A model generated the notes under the pieces. The model ran no database searches and was not told where the DNA came from. It was given only the letters and a program-made list of their open reading frames with translations. DNA of 64,000 nt, taken from the NCBI GenBank assembly GCA_945876185.1, contig CAMCMZ010000002.1:88073-152072 (forward strand), in the 5' to 3' direction. This DNA is from Candidatus Kuenenia stuttgartensis. Its GTDB lineage: Bacteria; Planctomycetota; UBA11346. Numbering within the stretch: position 1 is the first letter of the stretch; each line of letters opens with the position of its first letter. Of this stretch, positions 17,923 to 26,308 are shown piece by piece. Both the position numbers and the translations under genes were made by a program.

Positions 17923-19514
17923 TTGGAACCTTCAGCCGCGACGGCGTACAGATGGGTGTTGGTGGTGACGAACAACGTCCGATTGGCGTAGATCGGCGAG
18001 GCGATGACCGAGGCAGGCAGGGCGGTGACGCCCAGGACCTGCTTGGTCTTGCCCAGGGCGAGGCAGGTGAAGTTGCCTTTTTCGTCGCCGATGAAGACCT
18101 TGCCATCCAACGCATAGGTCGAGGACCAGACTTTTTCCTTGAGATCGTGGGTCCAATACGCCTTGCCGGTCAGGGCGTCGACGCAATGGACGGTGCCGGA
18201 GAAGTCGGCGACATAGATCAGGTCATCGACGATCGACATGGTCGAGATCGAACGACGGATGGCGTCGTACGACCACACCTTGCCGCTGGTGGTGATGTCG
18301 CCGGTCTTGGTCGGATCGATGCAGTGCAGGAGGCCAAGGCCTTCGCCATGTTCGGGATCCTGCCCGACCTGGGCGTAGACCTTGCCCTTGTACAGCACCG
18401 GGCTGGCGATGAGTTCGCTGACGCCGTCATAGGCGGGATACTTGATCGCCTTGCCGTTGCGGCTCTTGCGGTCGGCGGGATTGCAATCGTACCACCAGAT
18501 CTTTTTCAGGGTGTCGACGTCACCGATCTTCGTCGGGACGGGCTCGATGCCATAGCACCAGCCGTCGCCGCCACCGTAGACGAGCTGGTTCTTGCCGTCG
18601 AAGCTGCCGTAGGACAGCGACGACCAGAGCCCATGCAGGATGCGCGGGCCCTGCTGCAGATCGTCCTCGGCGATGAACTTGCCGGTCTTCTTGTCCAGGG
18701 CGATGAGCGATGGCGCCTTGGGCGCGGGCACGTTGACGTGGGACCAGTCCTGGCCGTTGGAGGTCACGACGTAGATGGTGTCACCAATGATGAGCGGAGA
18801 CGAGTTCGCCGCGTTGTGATGGAAGACGCCGAGTTCTTCCATCATGTCAAAGCGCCAGACGATGTCGGCATCGGTCGGGCCGGTCGGGATCGGGCTCGCG
18901 TTGGCGCCAACGCCACCAAGGTACTTGGCCTCGTCCTGGAAACCCTCGTTGCCGCCGGCCAGACCCTTGACGGTCAGGCAGAGCACCTCGCAGCGCGGGG
19001 TGACGACGTAGACGTAGTTGCCCTCGACCGTGGGCGAGCAGGTCATGCCGACGAATTCCCAGTCGTTGACCTTGCCGCTTTCGAGTTTCGGGGTCGCGAG
19101 CTGCCACAGCAGCTTGCCGGTCTTCTCGTCCAGGCAGTAGAGGCAGTTCTTGTCGCCCTTGAACTTGGGATCGCGCGGGGCCTCGTTGTTGGTGCCGACG
19201 AAGATCCGCCCACCAGAGACGGTCGGGGTGCCAAAGGACTGGGATCCCAGCTTGGCGACCCAGCGCAGGCCCTTGGTGGTGGCGGGATCGATGTCCTCTT
19301 TGCCGGGAAATGGCTTGCCCGGCTCGAAGGTCGCCGGCACGCCCTTGGCACCGGGGTGGTACATGTTGCGGCTCGGATTGCCGCCCCACTGGGGCCAGTC
19401 GGCTCCGACCTCGGCCAGGGCCGCCGGGCGGGGCGTGTCAGCGCAGGCCGCCATGCTGATCAGGACGGGGGCGGCGCAGACCAGGGATGTAAGGATGCGG
19501 GCGATGGCGTTCAT
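17919..19514 (-). CDS. Secreted PQQ-binding-like beta-propeller protein
   Basis: Signal peptide MNAIARILTSLVCAAPVLISMAACA; repeated blades such as CLDEKTGKLLWQL, ALDKKTGKF, CVDALTGKAYWTHDL. Confidence 0.85.
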   Translation of the reverse strand: MNAIARILTSLVCAAPVLISMAACADTPRPAALAEVGADWPQWGGNPSRNMYHPGAKGVPATFEPGKPFPGKEDIDPATTKGLRWVAKLGSQSFGTPTVSGGRIFVGTNNEAPRDPKFKGDKNCLYCLDEKTGKLLWQLATPKLESGKVNDWEFVGMTCSPTVEGNYVYVVTPRCEVLCLTVKGLAGGNEGFQDEAKYLGGVGANASPIPTGPTDADIVWRFDMMEELGVFHHNAANSSPLIIGDTIYVVTSNGQDWSHVNVPAPKAPSLIALDKKTGKFIAEDDLQQGPRILHGLWSSLSYGSFDGKNQLVYGGGDGWCYGIEPVPTKIGDVDTLKKIWWYDCNPADRKSRNGKAIKYPAYDGVSELIASPVLYKGKVYAQVGQDPEHGEGLGLLHCIDPTKTGDITTSGKVWSYDAIRRSISTMSIVDDLIYVADFSGTVHCVDALTGKAYWTHDLKEKVWSSTYALDGKVFIGDEKGNFTCLALGKTKQVLGVTALPASVIASPIYANRTLFVTTNTHLYAVAAEGSK

Positions 19515-21826
19515 GGGGCCTTCTTCGCGGAAGCGTTCGGGGTGACCGAGATATTGTCGAGGTAGACGCGCTGTTCGGTCGGGCTGAAGCCGAACAAGCC
19601 GGGGGATCCCTGGCGATGGGCGACCTGGTGCGTAGTTTCGATGGTCCAGGCCGCCGGTTCGGCTTCGTCGCGTTTCCAGGCCTTGGCGCGGACGACCCCG
19701 CTGCCGTCGGGGTTGAGATCCACCCGGGCGGTCATGCGATACCACACTCCGGGGGTGACCGTGAACGGCACCGAGGCGCGGATGCGTTCGAGGTTGGAAT
19801 TGATCTCAAGTTCCTGGGCATTGCCCTTGAGGATGATCATGTAGCGCTGGTTGATCAGGCCGACCTCGCTCATCTTGCGGCGGTTGCCATCCGTCTTCAT
19901 GTCGGCCTGGATGGTGTAGTCGGACTGGTCGGCCAAGCCGATGAACACCGTCGCACGCTGGAAGAGACGGTTGTCGATGGTCTTGGTGAACACCTTGTTG
20001 CCGTCGACCTCGGTGACCTCCCACTTGAGGCGCGCGCCGATCCACGGCAGGGGCGGGTAGGCGAAGACATGGTCGAACTTCACCGGTTTCTTGTCGAACA
20101 TGTGGGTGTCGCTGAGTTCGTATTGCGAGAAGTCCTCTTTGATCGGCAGGTTGTTGAGGATGCGGCCGCGCAGGTAGCCGGTGAGGTTGCCGGCGGTGGC
20201 CTTGAACATGCCGGCCGACGGGCGTGGCTTCACCTCGGCGATGATGGTGCCGGGATCGGTCCACGAGGCGTCGAGCAGGCTCTGGATGCGGGCGGTGGGC
20301 GGAATGAATTTTTCCCAGGTCACGGGCGCGCTGGCGTGGTAGTCGACCGGCAGACCATCGGCGTCGACCGCACCCATCTTGACCGCCCGATTTTCACCGG
20401 TGCGCAGGATGACCTCGGCGGGAATGGGCTGCAGTTTGACCGGCGCAGCGGTGGACTTGGGCAGCGTGGCCACCGGTGCCGGGGTGGGGGAGGCGCGCAC
20501 GGTGCCGAAGCAATAGAGTTTCTCAGTGCTGTGGATGTAGACGCGGCCGTGGGCGATCGCGGGGGCGCCATTGTTTTCGCCCGCCAGCTTGACCGACGAC
20601 AGGACCTCTGCCTTGGTGTCCGTGGGCCGGACGATCAAGAAAGTGCCATCCTTGATCGGCACATAGAGTTTGCCGTCGCCGTAGGCGATGGACGAATGAA
20701 GCTGATCGATGCCGAATTTTTCATGCCAGAGCTGCTTGCCGGTCTTGGCATCGACCGCGACCAGTTCGGCGGTTTCGGTGGTCAGGTAGATCCGGTCACC
20801 GACCACGATGGGCGAACTCGACCAGGCAGCCAAGCCGGGGTTGCGCCAGACCTCTGCCGAGCGCGGCAGGATCGGGGTCTGACTGACCTCGATATCGGCC
20901 GGACCGGCCTTGACCTTCAGGTCGATGGCGACCAGCCGGCCGCTTTCGCTGGTGTCGACGTTTTCCTTGGCGTGGATGGCGACCAGGCGATCGTCGCCCA
21001 GAAGAAGCACGGAACTGTTGATGCCGCCATAGGACAGCGGGAATCGCCACTGCGGTTCCCCGGTGTTGGCGTCGATCGCCACTACGTTGCCGCAGCCGGT
21101 GCCAGAGAAGAATACTTCGCGTTTGCCAAGCTTTCCGAACACCGGCGTGCCCATCGAGTTATCTTTGGGCCGGATGCCGGGGCTTGAGGACCAGATCTGG
21201 TCGCCGGTGCGTTTATCATAGGCATAGAAGCGGTCCTGCACCGGTCCGTGGGCGCCCCAGTTCGAGGTCATGCAGTGCACGATCACCAGATCGCGGTGGA
21301 TCGACGGCGGTCCGGTGCGGCCGTTGGGGAAAGTCATGCGGCCGAGTTCTTCCATCAGCGATCGGTGCCAGAGCGCCTTGCCGTCGGCCGTGAACGCCGC
21401 GAGCATGCCGGCCGAGGTCTGGACGTAGACGTTGCCGGTGTCGCCGTCGATGACCGGCGCACCAATCGAGTAGCGGCTGTAGATGATGTCGCTCAGGAAA
21501 TCGCTGAAGCCCTGTTCCCAGACGGTCTTGCCGGTCGCGGCGTCGAGGCAGCGCAGAACCTCGCGCATCATTTGGCCCTCGCCCTGGTAGCCCAGGACGT
21601 AGACGCGTTCACCCCGGATGACCGGGGTGCCGCGGCCCATCAGGGCGACCTCCCACAACTGGCCAGCCCCACCCGGCGTCCACGACCCGGGCAGGTCCTT
21701 CTCATCGCTGACCCCGTTCTGATGCGGACCGCGCCAACCCAGCCAGTCGGCCTCGCTGGCAGCGGTGGGGGTCGCAGCCAGGACGGCAAACATGAGGCAG
21801 CCGAACAGGCAAAAACGGGAAATCAT
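19511..21826 (-). CDS. Secreted PQQ-binding-like beta-propeller protein with C-terminal domain
   Basis: Blades CLDAATGKTVWEQ, AIDANTGEPQWRFPL, AVDAKTGKQLWHEKF; N-terminal signal; 4-bp overlap with next gene. Confidence 0.85.
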   Translation of the reverse strand: MISRFCLFGCLMFAVLAATPTAASEADWLGWRGPHQNGVSDEKDLPGSWTPGGAGQLWEVALMGRGTPVIRGERVYVLGYQGEGQMMREVLRCLDAATGKTVWEQGFSDFLSDIIYSRYSIGAPVIDGDTGNVYVQTSAGMLAAFTADGKALWHRSLMEELGRMTFPNGRTGPPSIHRDLVIVHCMTSNWGAHGPVQDRFYAYDKRTGDQIWSSSPGIRPKDNSMGTPVFGKLGKREVFFSGTGCGNVVAIDANTGEPQWRFPLSYGGINSSVLLLGDDRLVAIHAKENVDTSESGRLVAIDLKVKAGPADIEVSQTPILPRSAEVWRNPGLAAWSSSPIVVGDRIYLTTETAELVAVDAKTGKQLWHEKFGIDQLHSSIAYGDGKLYVPIKDGTFLIVRPTDTKAEVLSSVKLAGENNGAPAIAHGRVYIHSTEKLYCFGTVRASPTPAPVATLPKSTAAPVKLQPIPAEVILRTGENRAVKMGAVDADGLPVDYHASAPVTWEKFIPPTARIQSLLDASWTDPGTIIAEVKPRPSAGMFKATAGNLTGYLRGRILNNLPIKEDFSQYELSDTHMFDKKPVKFDHVFAYPPLPWIGARLKWEVTEVDGNKVFTKTIDNRLFQRATVFIGLADQSDYTIQADMKTDGNRRKMSEVGLINQRYMIILKGNAQELEINSNLERIRASVPFTVTPGVWYRMTARVDLNPDGSGVVRAKAWKRDEAEPAAWTIETTHQVAHRQGSPGLFGFSPTEQRVYLDNISVTPNASAKKAP

Positions 21827-22087
21827 GGATGGTTCTCCGGGACGGATGGTTCAGAGCGCGGGAAGAAGTTGGTTCAGTTCGACGGGGTCGGTTGCGTTTG
21901 CACCAGGGCGGAAGGCGGCGGTTCCAGCTATGTGGTCCATAGTATTTGACGGTCGGATCCGCGAGGCGTTGGGGGGTAGGGCCGGAACGTTATACATCAC
22001 CGCACCAGGCGCGAGGCGGAAGGCGGATCACCATGGACGGGCGAGGAGACTCGGCGCAATTCGCACGTTTCCTCGAATAAACTCTGT

Positions 22088-23617
22088 TCATCGCTTGATC
22101 TCAGCGGGATCCCAGCCCGCCAACGGTGGCCGGGTCGGCACGGCGAACCGGTCGGCCAGACCGGCGCGGGCCAGCTTGCCGCCAGGTCCGGTCGGCAACG
22201 CCTCGACCCACAACCAGCGGCGTGGCCGCTTGTAGCCGCTCAGGTTCGCCTGCATCCAGGTCGCCAGTTCTGCGTCGTCGGGAATCACGGTTTTCGCCAC
22301 CAGCACCGCCGCCACCGACTGGCCCCAGGCCGGATCAGCCAGGCCCACGACTGCCGCAGCGGCGATGGCGGGATGACGCACCAGGACGGCTTCGACCTCG
22401 GCCGGGTAGATGTTCTCGCCGCCGCTCAGGATCAGGTCATCGCGGCGACAGGCGATGGTCACGAATCCGTCATCATTAAGCGACCCCAGGTCGCCGGTGG
22501 CGAACCAGGCTCCAGTGATCTCGCCCAGTTCCCCGTCGGATTCGTAACCGGCGAACAACGTCGGCCCGGCGATCTCGATCTGACCGATCGTGCCGTTCGC
22601 GACGGGCAGGTCGCCGTTGCGGATGCGCAGGCGCACCCCCGGCAACGGGCGACCCGCGCTGGTGGGATGCGCCGTATATTCGCTGGGCAGCAGGGTGGCG
22701 ACCTGGCTGCACGCCTCGGTCAGACCATAGGTCTGGCTTGGTGCCAGGCCGAGATCAGCCGAACGCCGCGCCAGATCTGCGTCGAGCGGCCCGCCGCCGG
22801 TCAGCAGGCAGCGCAAGCGGCGCGGCCACGGTCGACCGGCGCGATCATCGATGAGCCGCGCGAGCATGGTCGGCACCACGCTGATGCCGGTGATGGGTTC
22901 AGCGTCGAGCAGGTGGTTGATCTCGGCGGCCTCGAAACGGCTGGTGATCCACAGGCCGCAGCCGCTCCAGGCGGCGCGCAGCACGGTCGCCGCGCCACCG
23001 ATGTGGTCGAGCGGCAACGGACAGCACCAGCCGTCCTCTGGCGTCAGCCCCAGGTGCGTCACCGCCGCCTGCGCCGCCCGATTCACCGCCAGCATCGGCA
23101 GGCGGGCCGCCTTGGGGCGTCCTGAGGTGCCCGAGGTGAACAGCACCAGGGCCGGATCCGCGAGCGATGACGAACGCACCGGCGCGTCGTCATAGGCCGG
23201 TGCCGGCGCCAGGGTCAACCGGCGCGGCCCGGTCGGCGGACTGAGGACGGATCGGGGTTCGCGCGGATCCGGGAGTTCGAGGCCTGGCGGGGAAATTTCC
23301 TCGTCGGTCAGCGCTGCGGCCGGATGGTCGGGCGCCGCCAGCAACCAGTCGAGGTGCGCCCGCAGAACCTGGTCCCGCAATTCAGCGTGCGCCAGACGGT
23401 GGTTGAAGAGCACCATGGTCGCACCGAGTCGAGGCAAGCCGGCGAGCGCCGCTGCCGCCACCGCGTCATTGACCAACCCCAACCCGACCCGATCGCCCGG
23501 GCGGATGCCGGCCCGGCTGAAGGCCCGCGCCGCTGCGGATTCTCCGGGGAATATCCAGGGCGGATCGTCCTCGCCGGGATCCGGCCGCCGCGTCGGCCTG
23601 AGCCAACCAAGGGTCAT
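22088..23617 (-). CDS. menE: o-Succinylbenzoate--CoA ligase-like AMP-dependent synthetase
   Basis: LVLFTSGTSGRPKAARL, FATGDLGSLNDDGFVTIACRRDDLILSGGENIYPAEVE; adjacent to menC and menA. Confidence 0.8.
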   Translation of the reverse strand: MTLGWLRPTRRPDPGEDDPPWIFPGESAAARAFSRAGIRPGDRVGLGLVNDAVAAAALAGLPRLGATMVLFNHRLAHAELRDQVLRAHLDWLLAAPDHPAAALTDEEISPPGLELPDPREPRSVLSPPTGPRRLTLAPAPAYDDAPVRSSSLADPALVLFTSGTSGRPKAARLPMLAVNRAAQAAVTHLGLTPEDGWCCPLPLDHIGGAATVLRAAWSGCGLWITSRFEAAEINHLLDAEPITGISVVPTMLARLIDDRAGRPWPRRLRCLLTGGGPLDADLARRSADLGLAPSQTYGLTEACSQVATLLPSEYTAHPTSAGRPLPGVRLRIRNGDLPVANGTIGQIEIAGPTLFAGYESDGELGEITGAWFATGDLGSLNDDGFVTIACRRDDLILSGGENIYPAEVEAVLVRHPAIAAAAVVGLADPAWGQSVAAVLVAKTVIPDDAELATWMQANLSGYKRPRRWLWVEALPTGPGGKLARAGLADRFAVPTRPPLAGWDPAEIKR

Positions 23618-24669
23618 AACGTCGGCGGATCCTTGAGGTCACCGATGCCCAACCCGGCCCGGGCGTGAATGGTGATATCGCCGCCGCTCATCTTCAGGGG
23701 TTCAGTGGTGAGATCGTCGACGATCAGATCGCCGGTCGCCAGACCGTGCGCCTGCTGGTCAAGCGCGAGCGCCGCCGCCATGTGGGTGGCGTGGGCGCGG
23801 CCGATCGCTCCATCCAACGTCGACGACAGCACGATCCCCAGGCCGCACGACTTGGCGAGCTGCACCGCCTGGCGGATCGGCCGCCAGCCGCCGAACAGCA
23901 TCGGCTTGAGCACCACCACATCGGCGGCCTGGGCGGCGCCGATGCGACCGACATCGGCGGGGACGCGAGCGGATTCGTCGAGAGCGATCTTCACCGCCGC
24001 ACGGCGGCGCAGTTGCGCGGTCCGGTCGAGGTCCGCCGCCGGCAGGGGTTGTTCCAGGTATTCGAGCGCATCCGGGCCGATCTCGCTGGCGAAGGCCAGG
24101 GCCTGCTCGGCGGTCCAGGCACCATTGGCGTCGGCGCGCAGGGCGATCCGCTTCGCCACCCGGGTACGCAAGGATGTCACCTGCTTGGCGGCAAGGTGAT
24201 GGTCGGGCGACAGCTTCACCTTCACGGTGCGGAAACCGGCCCGCACCGCCGCATCGGCGGCAGCGAGCTGGTCGTTGCCGCTGATCAGCGCGTTGACCGG
24301 GATCCAGGGCGAATACTGGGGCGAGAGCAGTTCCGCGAGCGGCACCCCGTGCAGCTTTGCGAGGAGATCGAGCAGGGCGCCTTCCACCGCCGAACGGGCG
24401 CAGGGCGTGGCGGCGAGGACGCGCTCAAGCGGCCCGAGCGGCGCGTCGGGCCGGCCGCGATCAAGCCAGGTAGCGATGAAGGTGTCGTCGAGCAGGTCCA
24501 CCGCCTGGGCCAGCGCCGCGGCGCAGTCCTTGGGTTTTTCCCCGCCGAACAAGGGCAAGGGCGCGGCCTCGCCCAAGCCCGTCAGGCCGCTGCCGTCGCC
24601 GACCGCCAGCACCCACACCCGGCGCAGGCCGATGGTGCCCTGGCTGGTATGCACCGGCCGGGCGAACAT
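23614..24669 (-). CDS. menC: o-Succinylbenzoate synthase (start uncertain)
   Basis: Enolase superfamily: TVKVKLSP, LRADANGAWTAEQAL, YLEQPLPA, KIALDES. Confidence 0.8.
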   Translation of the reverse strand: MFARPVHTSQGTIGLRRVWVLAVGDGSGLTGLGEAAPLPLFGGEKPKDCAAALAQAVDLLDDTFIATWLDRGRPDAPLGPLERVLAATPCARSAVEGALLDLLAKLHGVPLAELLSPQYSPWIPVNALISGNDQLAAADAAVRAGFRTVKVKLSPDHHLAAKQVTSLRTRVAKRIALRADANGAWTAEQALAFASEIGPDALEYLEQPLPAADLDRTAQLRRRAAVKIALDESARVPADVGRIGAAQAADVVVLKPMLFGGWRPIRQAVQLAKSCGLGIVLSSTLDGAIGRAHATHMAAALALDQQAHGLATGDLIVDDLTTEPLKMSGGDITIHARAGLGIGDLKDPPTL

Positions 24670-24764
24670 CAGGTCACGAACGGAGAGGATGGCGGGCACG
24701 GCGGCAGGGTTCGGGTTGGCTTGTATTTGGGATAGACGGAAGCGGTTCGGGATCCCTGAGCGTG

Positions 24765-25715
24765 TTACACCGTAACGCCGCAAACCAAACGCGAAACCCA
24801 GGTGGTGAACTCGGCACTGGACCAGGCGCCGAAACAGGCGCTGATGCTCACCGTGGCCGCTGTCAGCAGTTCAACCGCCGCCGTGCGTCCCAGCCAGGGA
24901 TTGAGCGCGGCGCCCTGGGCCCGTACGGTGCCAATGCCGGCCACCACCGCGCCGAACGCGGCAACGCCGACCGCCGGCCACAGCCAGGACAGCGCGATGG
25001 CGGCCACGGCAAACAATGCCACGGCCGAAGCGTGCAGCGCCAGCAGATAGACCCGGCTCAGGCGATCCCCCAGGCGCACCGCCAGAGTCCGCTTGCCGAC
25101 CCGGCCATCGGTCGGCAGGTCGCGCAGGTTGTTCACCGCGAGGATCGCGGTGGCCTGCAATCCGATCGCCCCGGCCACCGCCCAGCACGGCCAGGGCGGA
25201 ACCCCCGGCACGCCCGCCGCCGCCACCTGCACCCACCACGATCCCAGCACCGCCGCAAAGCCGAAGAACAGCAGCACGAACAGGTCGCCCAGACCCAGGT
25301 AGGCAAGCGGGAACGGCCCGGTGGTGTAGGCCAGCGCCAGGACGATCGACACCACGCCCAAGATCAGGATGGGCCATCCGGCGATCGCGGTCAGCCACAG
25401 CCCGACCAGGAAAGCGAACGCCAGCACGATCGCCGTCGCCACACCCATCGCCCGCGCGCTGATCTCGCCCGTCGCCACTGCCCGGCGCGGCCCGAGGCGG
25501 TCGGGCGTGTCGCCTCCCTTCAACGCGTCCCCCAGGTCATTGGCGAAATTGCAGCCGATCTGGATCAGGATCGCCCCGATCAGACAGGCCGCGACGCCAT
25601 CCCAGCGCACCGGCACCGTGGTCGCGGCCAACGCGGTACCCACCGCCACCGGCGCCGCCCCGGCAGCCAGGGTGCGCGGACGGGTCGCGGCCAACCAGAC
25701 GGTGAGACGTGCCAT
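24765..25715 (-). CDS. menA: 1,4-dihydroxy-2-naphthoate prenyltransferase
   Basis: UbiA family: MARLTVWLAATRPRTLAAGAAPVAVGTALA, GCNFANDLGDALKGGDTPDRLGPRRAVATG, AVNNLRDLPTDGRVGKRTLAVRLG. Confidence 0.9.
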   Translation of the reverse strand: MARLTVWLAATRPRTLAAGAAPVAVGTALAATTVPVRWDGVAACLIGAILIQIGCNFANDLGDALKGGDTPDRLGPRRAVATGEISARAMGVATAIVLAFAFLVGLWLTAIAGWPILILGVVSIVLALAYTTGPFPLAYLGLGDLFVLLFFGFAAVLGSWWVQVAAAGVPGVPPWPCWAVAGAIGLQATAILAVNNLRDLPTDGRVGKRTLAVRLGDRLSRVYLLALHASAVALFAVAAIALSWLWPAVGVAAFGAVVAGIGTVRAQGAALNPWLGRTAAVELLTAATVSISACFGAWSSAEFTTWVSRLVCGVTV

Positions 25716-25836
25716 GATCGGCGCAGTACAGGGTGGATGCGCGGACAGCGCAAGGCGCCGCCGGACCAGGACGTGACGGAGATGGCTGCGCGCCCCAGAC
25801 TGCGAAACCGGTTGCCGCACGGGTACTAACACAAGC

Positions 25837-26304
25837 ATGCCCGGCATGCCGGTGCGCTGGATCATCGCATGCGTCCTCCTGGTGATCATCGGCGTAGTCC
25901 TGATCCAGGTGCCGGTCTCCACCCGGGTGACCAAGGTGGACGCGCATACTGGCAGCCGCTCAGGTCATACCCGCACCTGGTTCGGAACCTTCGGCCGTTG
26001 GCAGGAGATCACCGCGTTCGAACGACGGTTGGAACGGCTGCTTTCTGGCGGCGTCGAGCATCGTTGGGTCTTCATCTCGGGGGACGAATACAATGTCTAT
26101 GGCGGCACGGTCGCCTTCAATTGCGGCAACAATCCGGCATTTGAACTGCACGGAGCCTGGATCGACCGTTGGGTGGAGCAGGCGTCCGACGCCGACCTCC
26201 TCGACCTCTATCACCTGCTCCGTACTCGCGATCGGGTGAAGATCACCGCTGCGGTGCGAGCGATTGCTGATCGTGGACTGGAGTTGCTCCGGAATCAGCC
26301 GTGA
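25837..26304 (+). CDS. Hypothetical protein with N-terminal TM helix
   Basis: VRWIIACVLLVIIGVVLIQVPV; open frame. Confidence 0.5.
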   Translation: MPGMPVRWIIACVLLVIIGVVLIQVPVSTRVTKVDAHTGSRSGHTRTWFGTFGRWQEITAFERRLERLLSGGVEHRWVFISGDEYNVYGGTVAFNCGNNPAFELHGAWIDRWVEQASDADLLDLYHLLRTRDRVKITAAVRAIADRGLELLRNQP

Positions 26305-26308
26305 CGCC

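Noticed and set aside
21827-22087. Promoter for the 8.5-21.8 kb cluster
   Set aside because: A promoter is expected in this 260-bp gap, but I could not identify convincing -35/-10 elements by eye.
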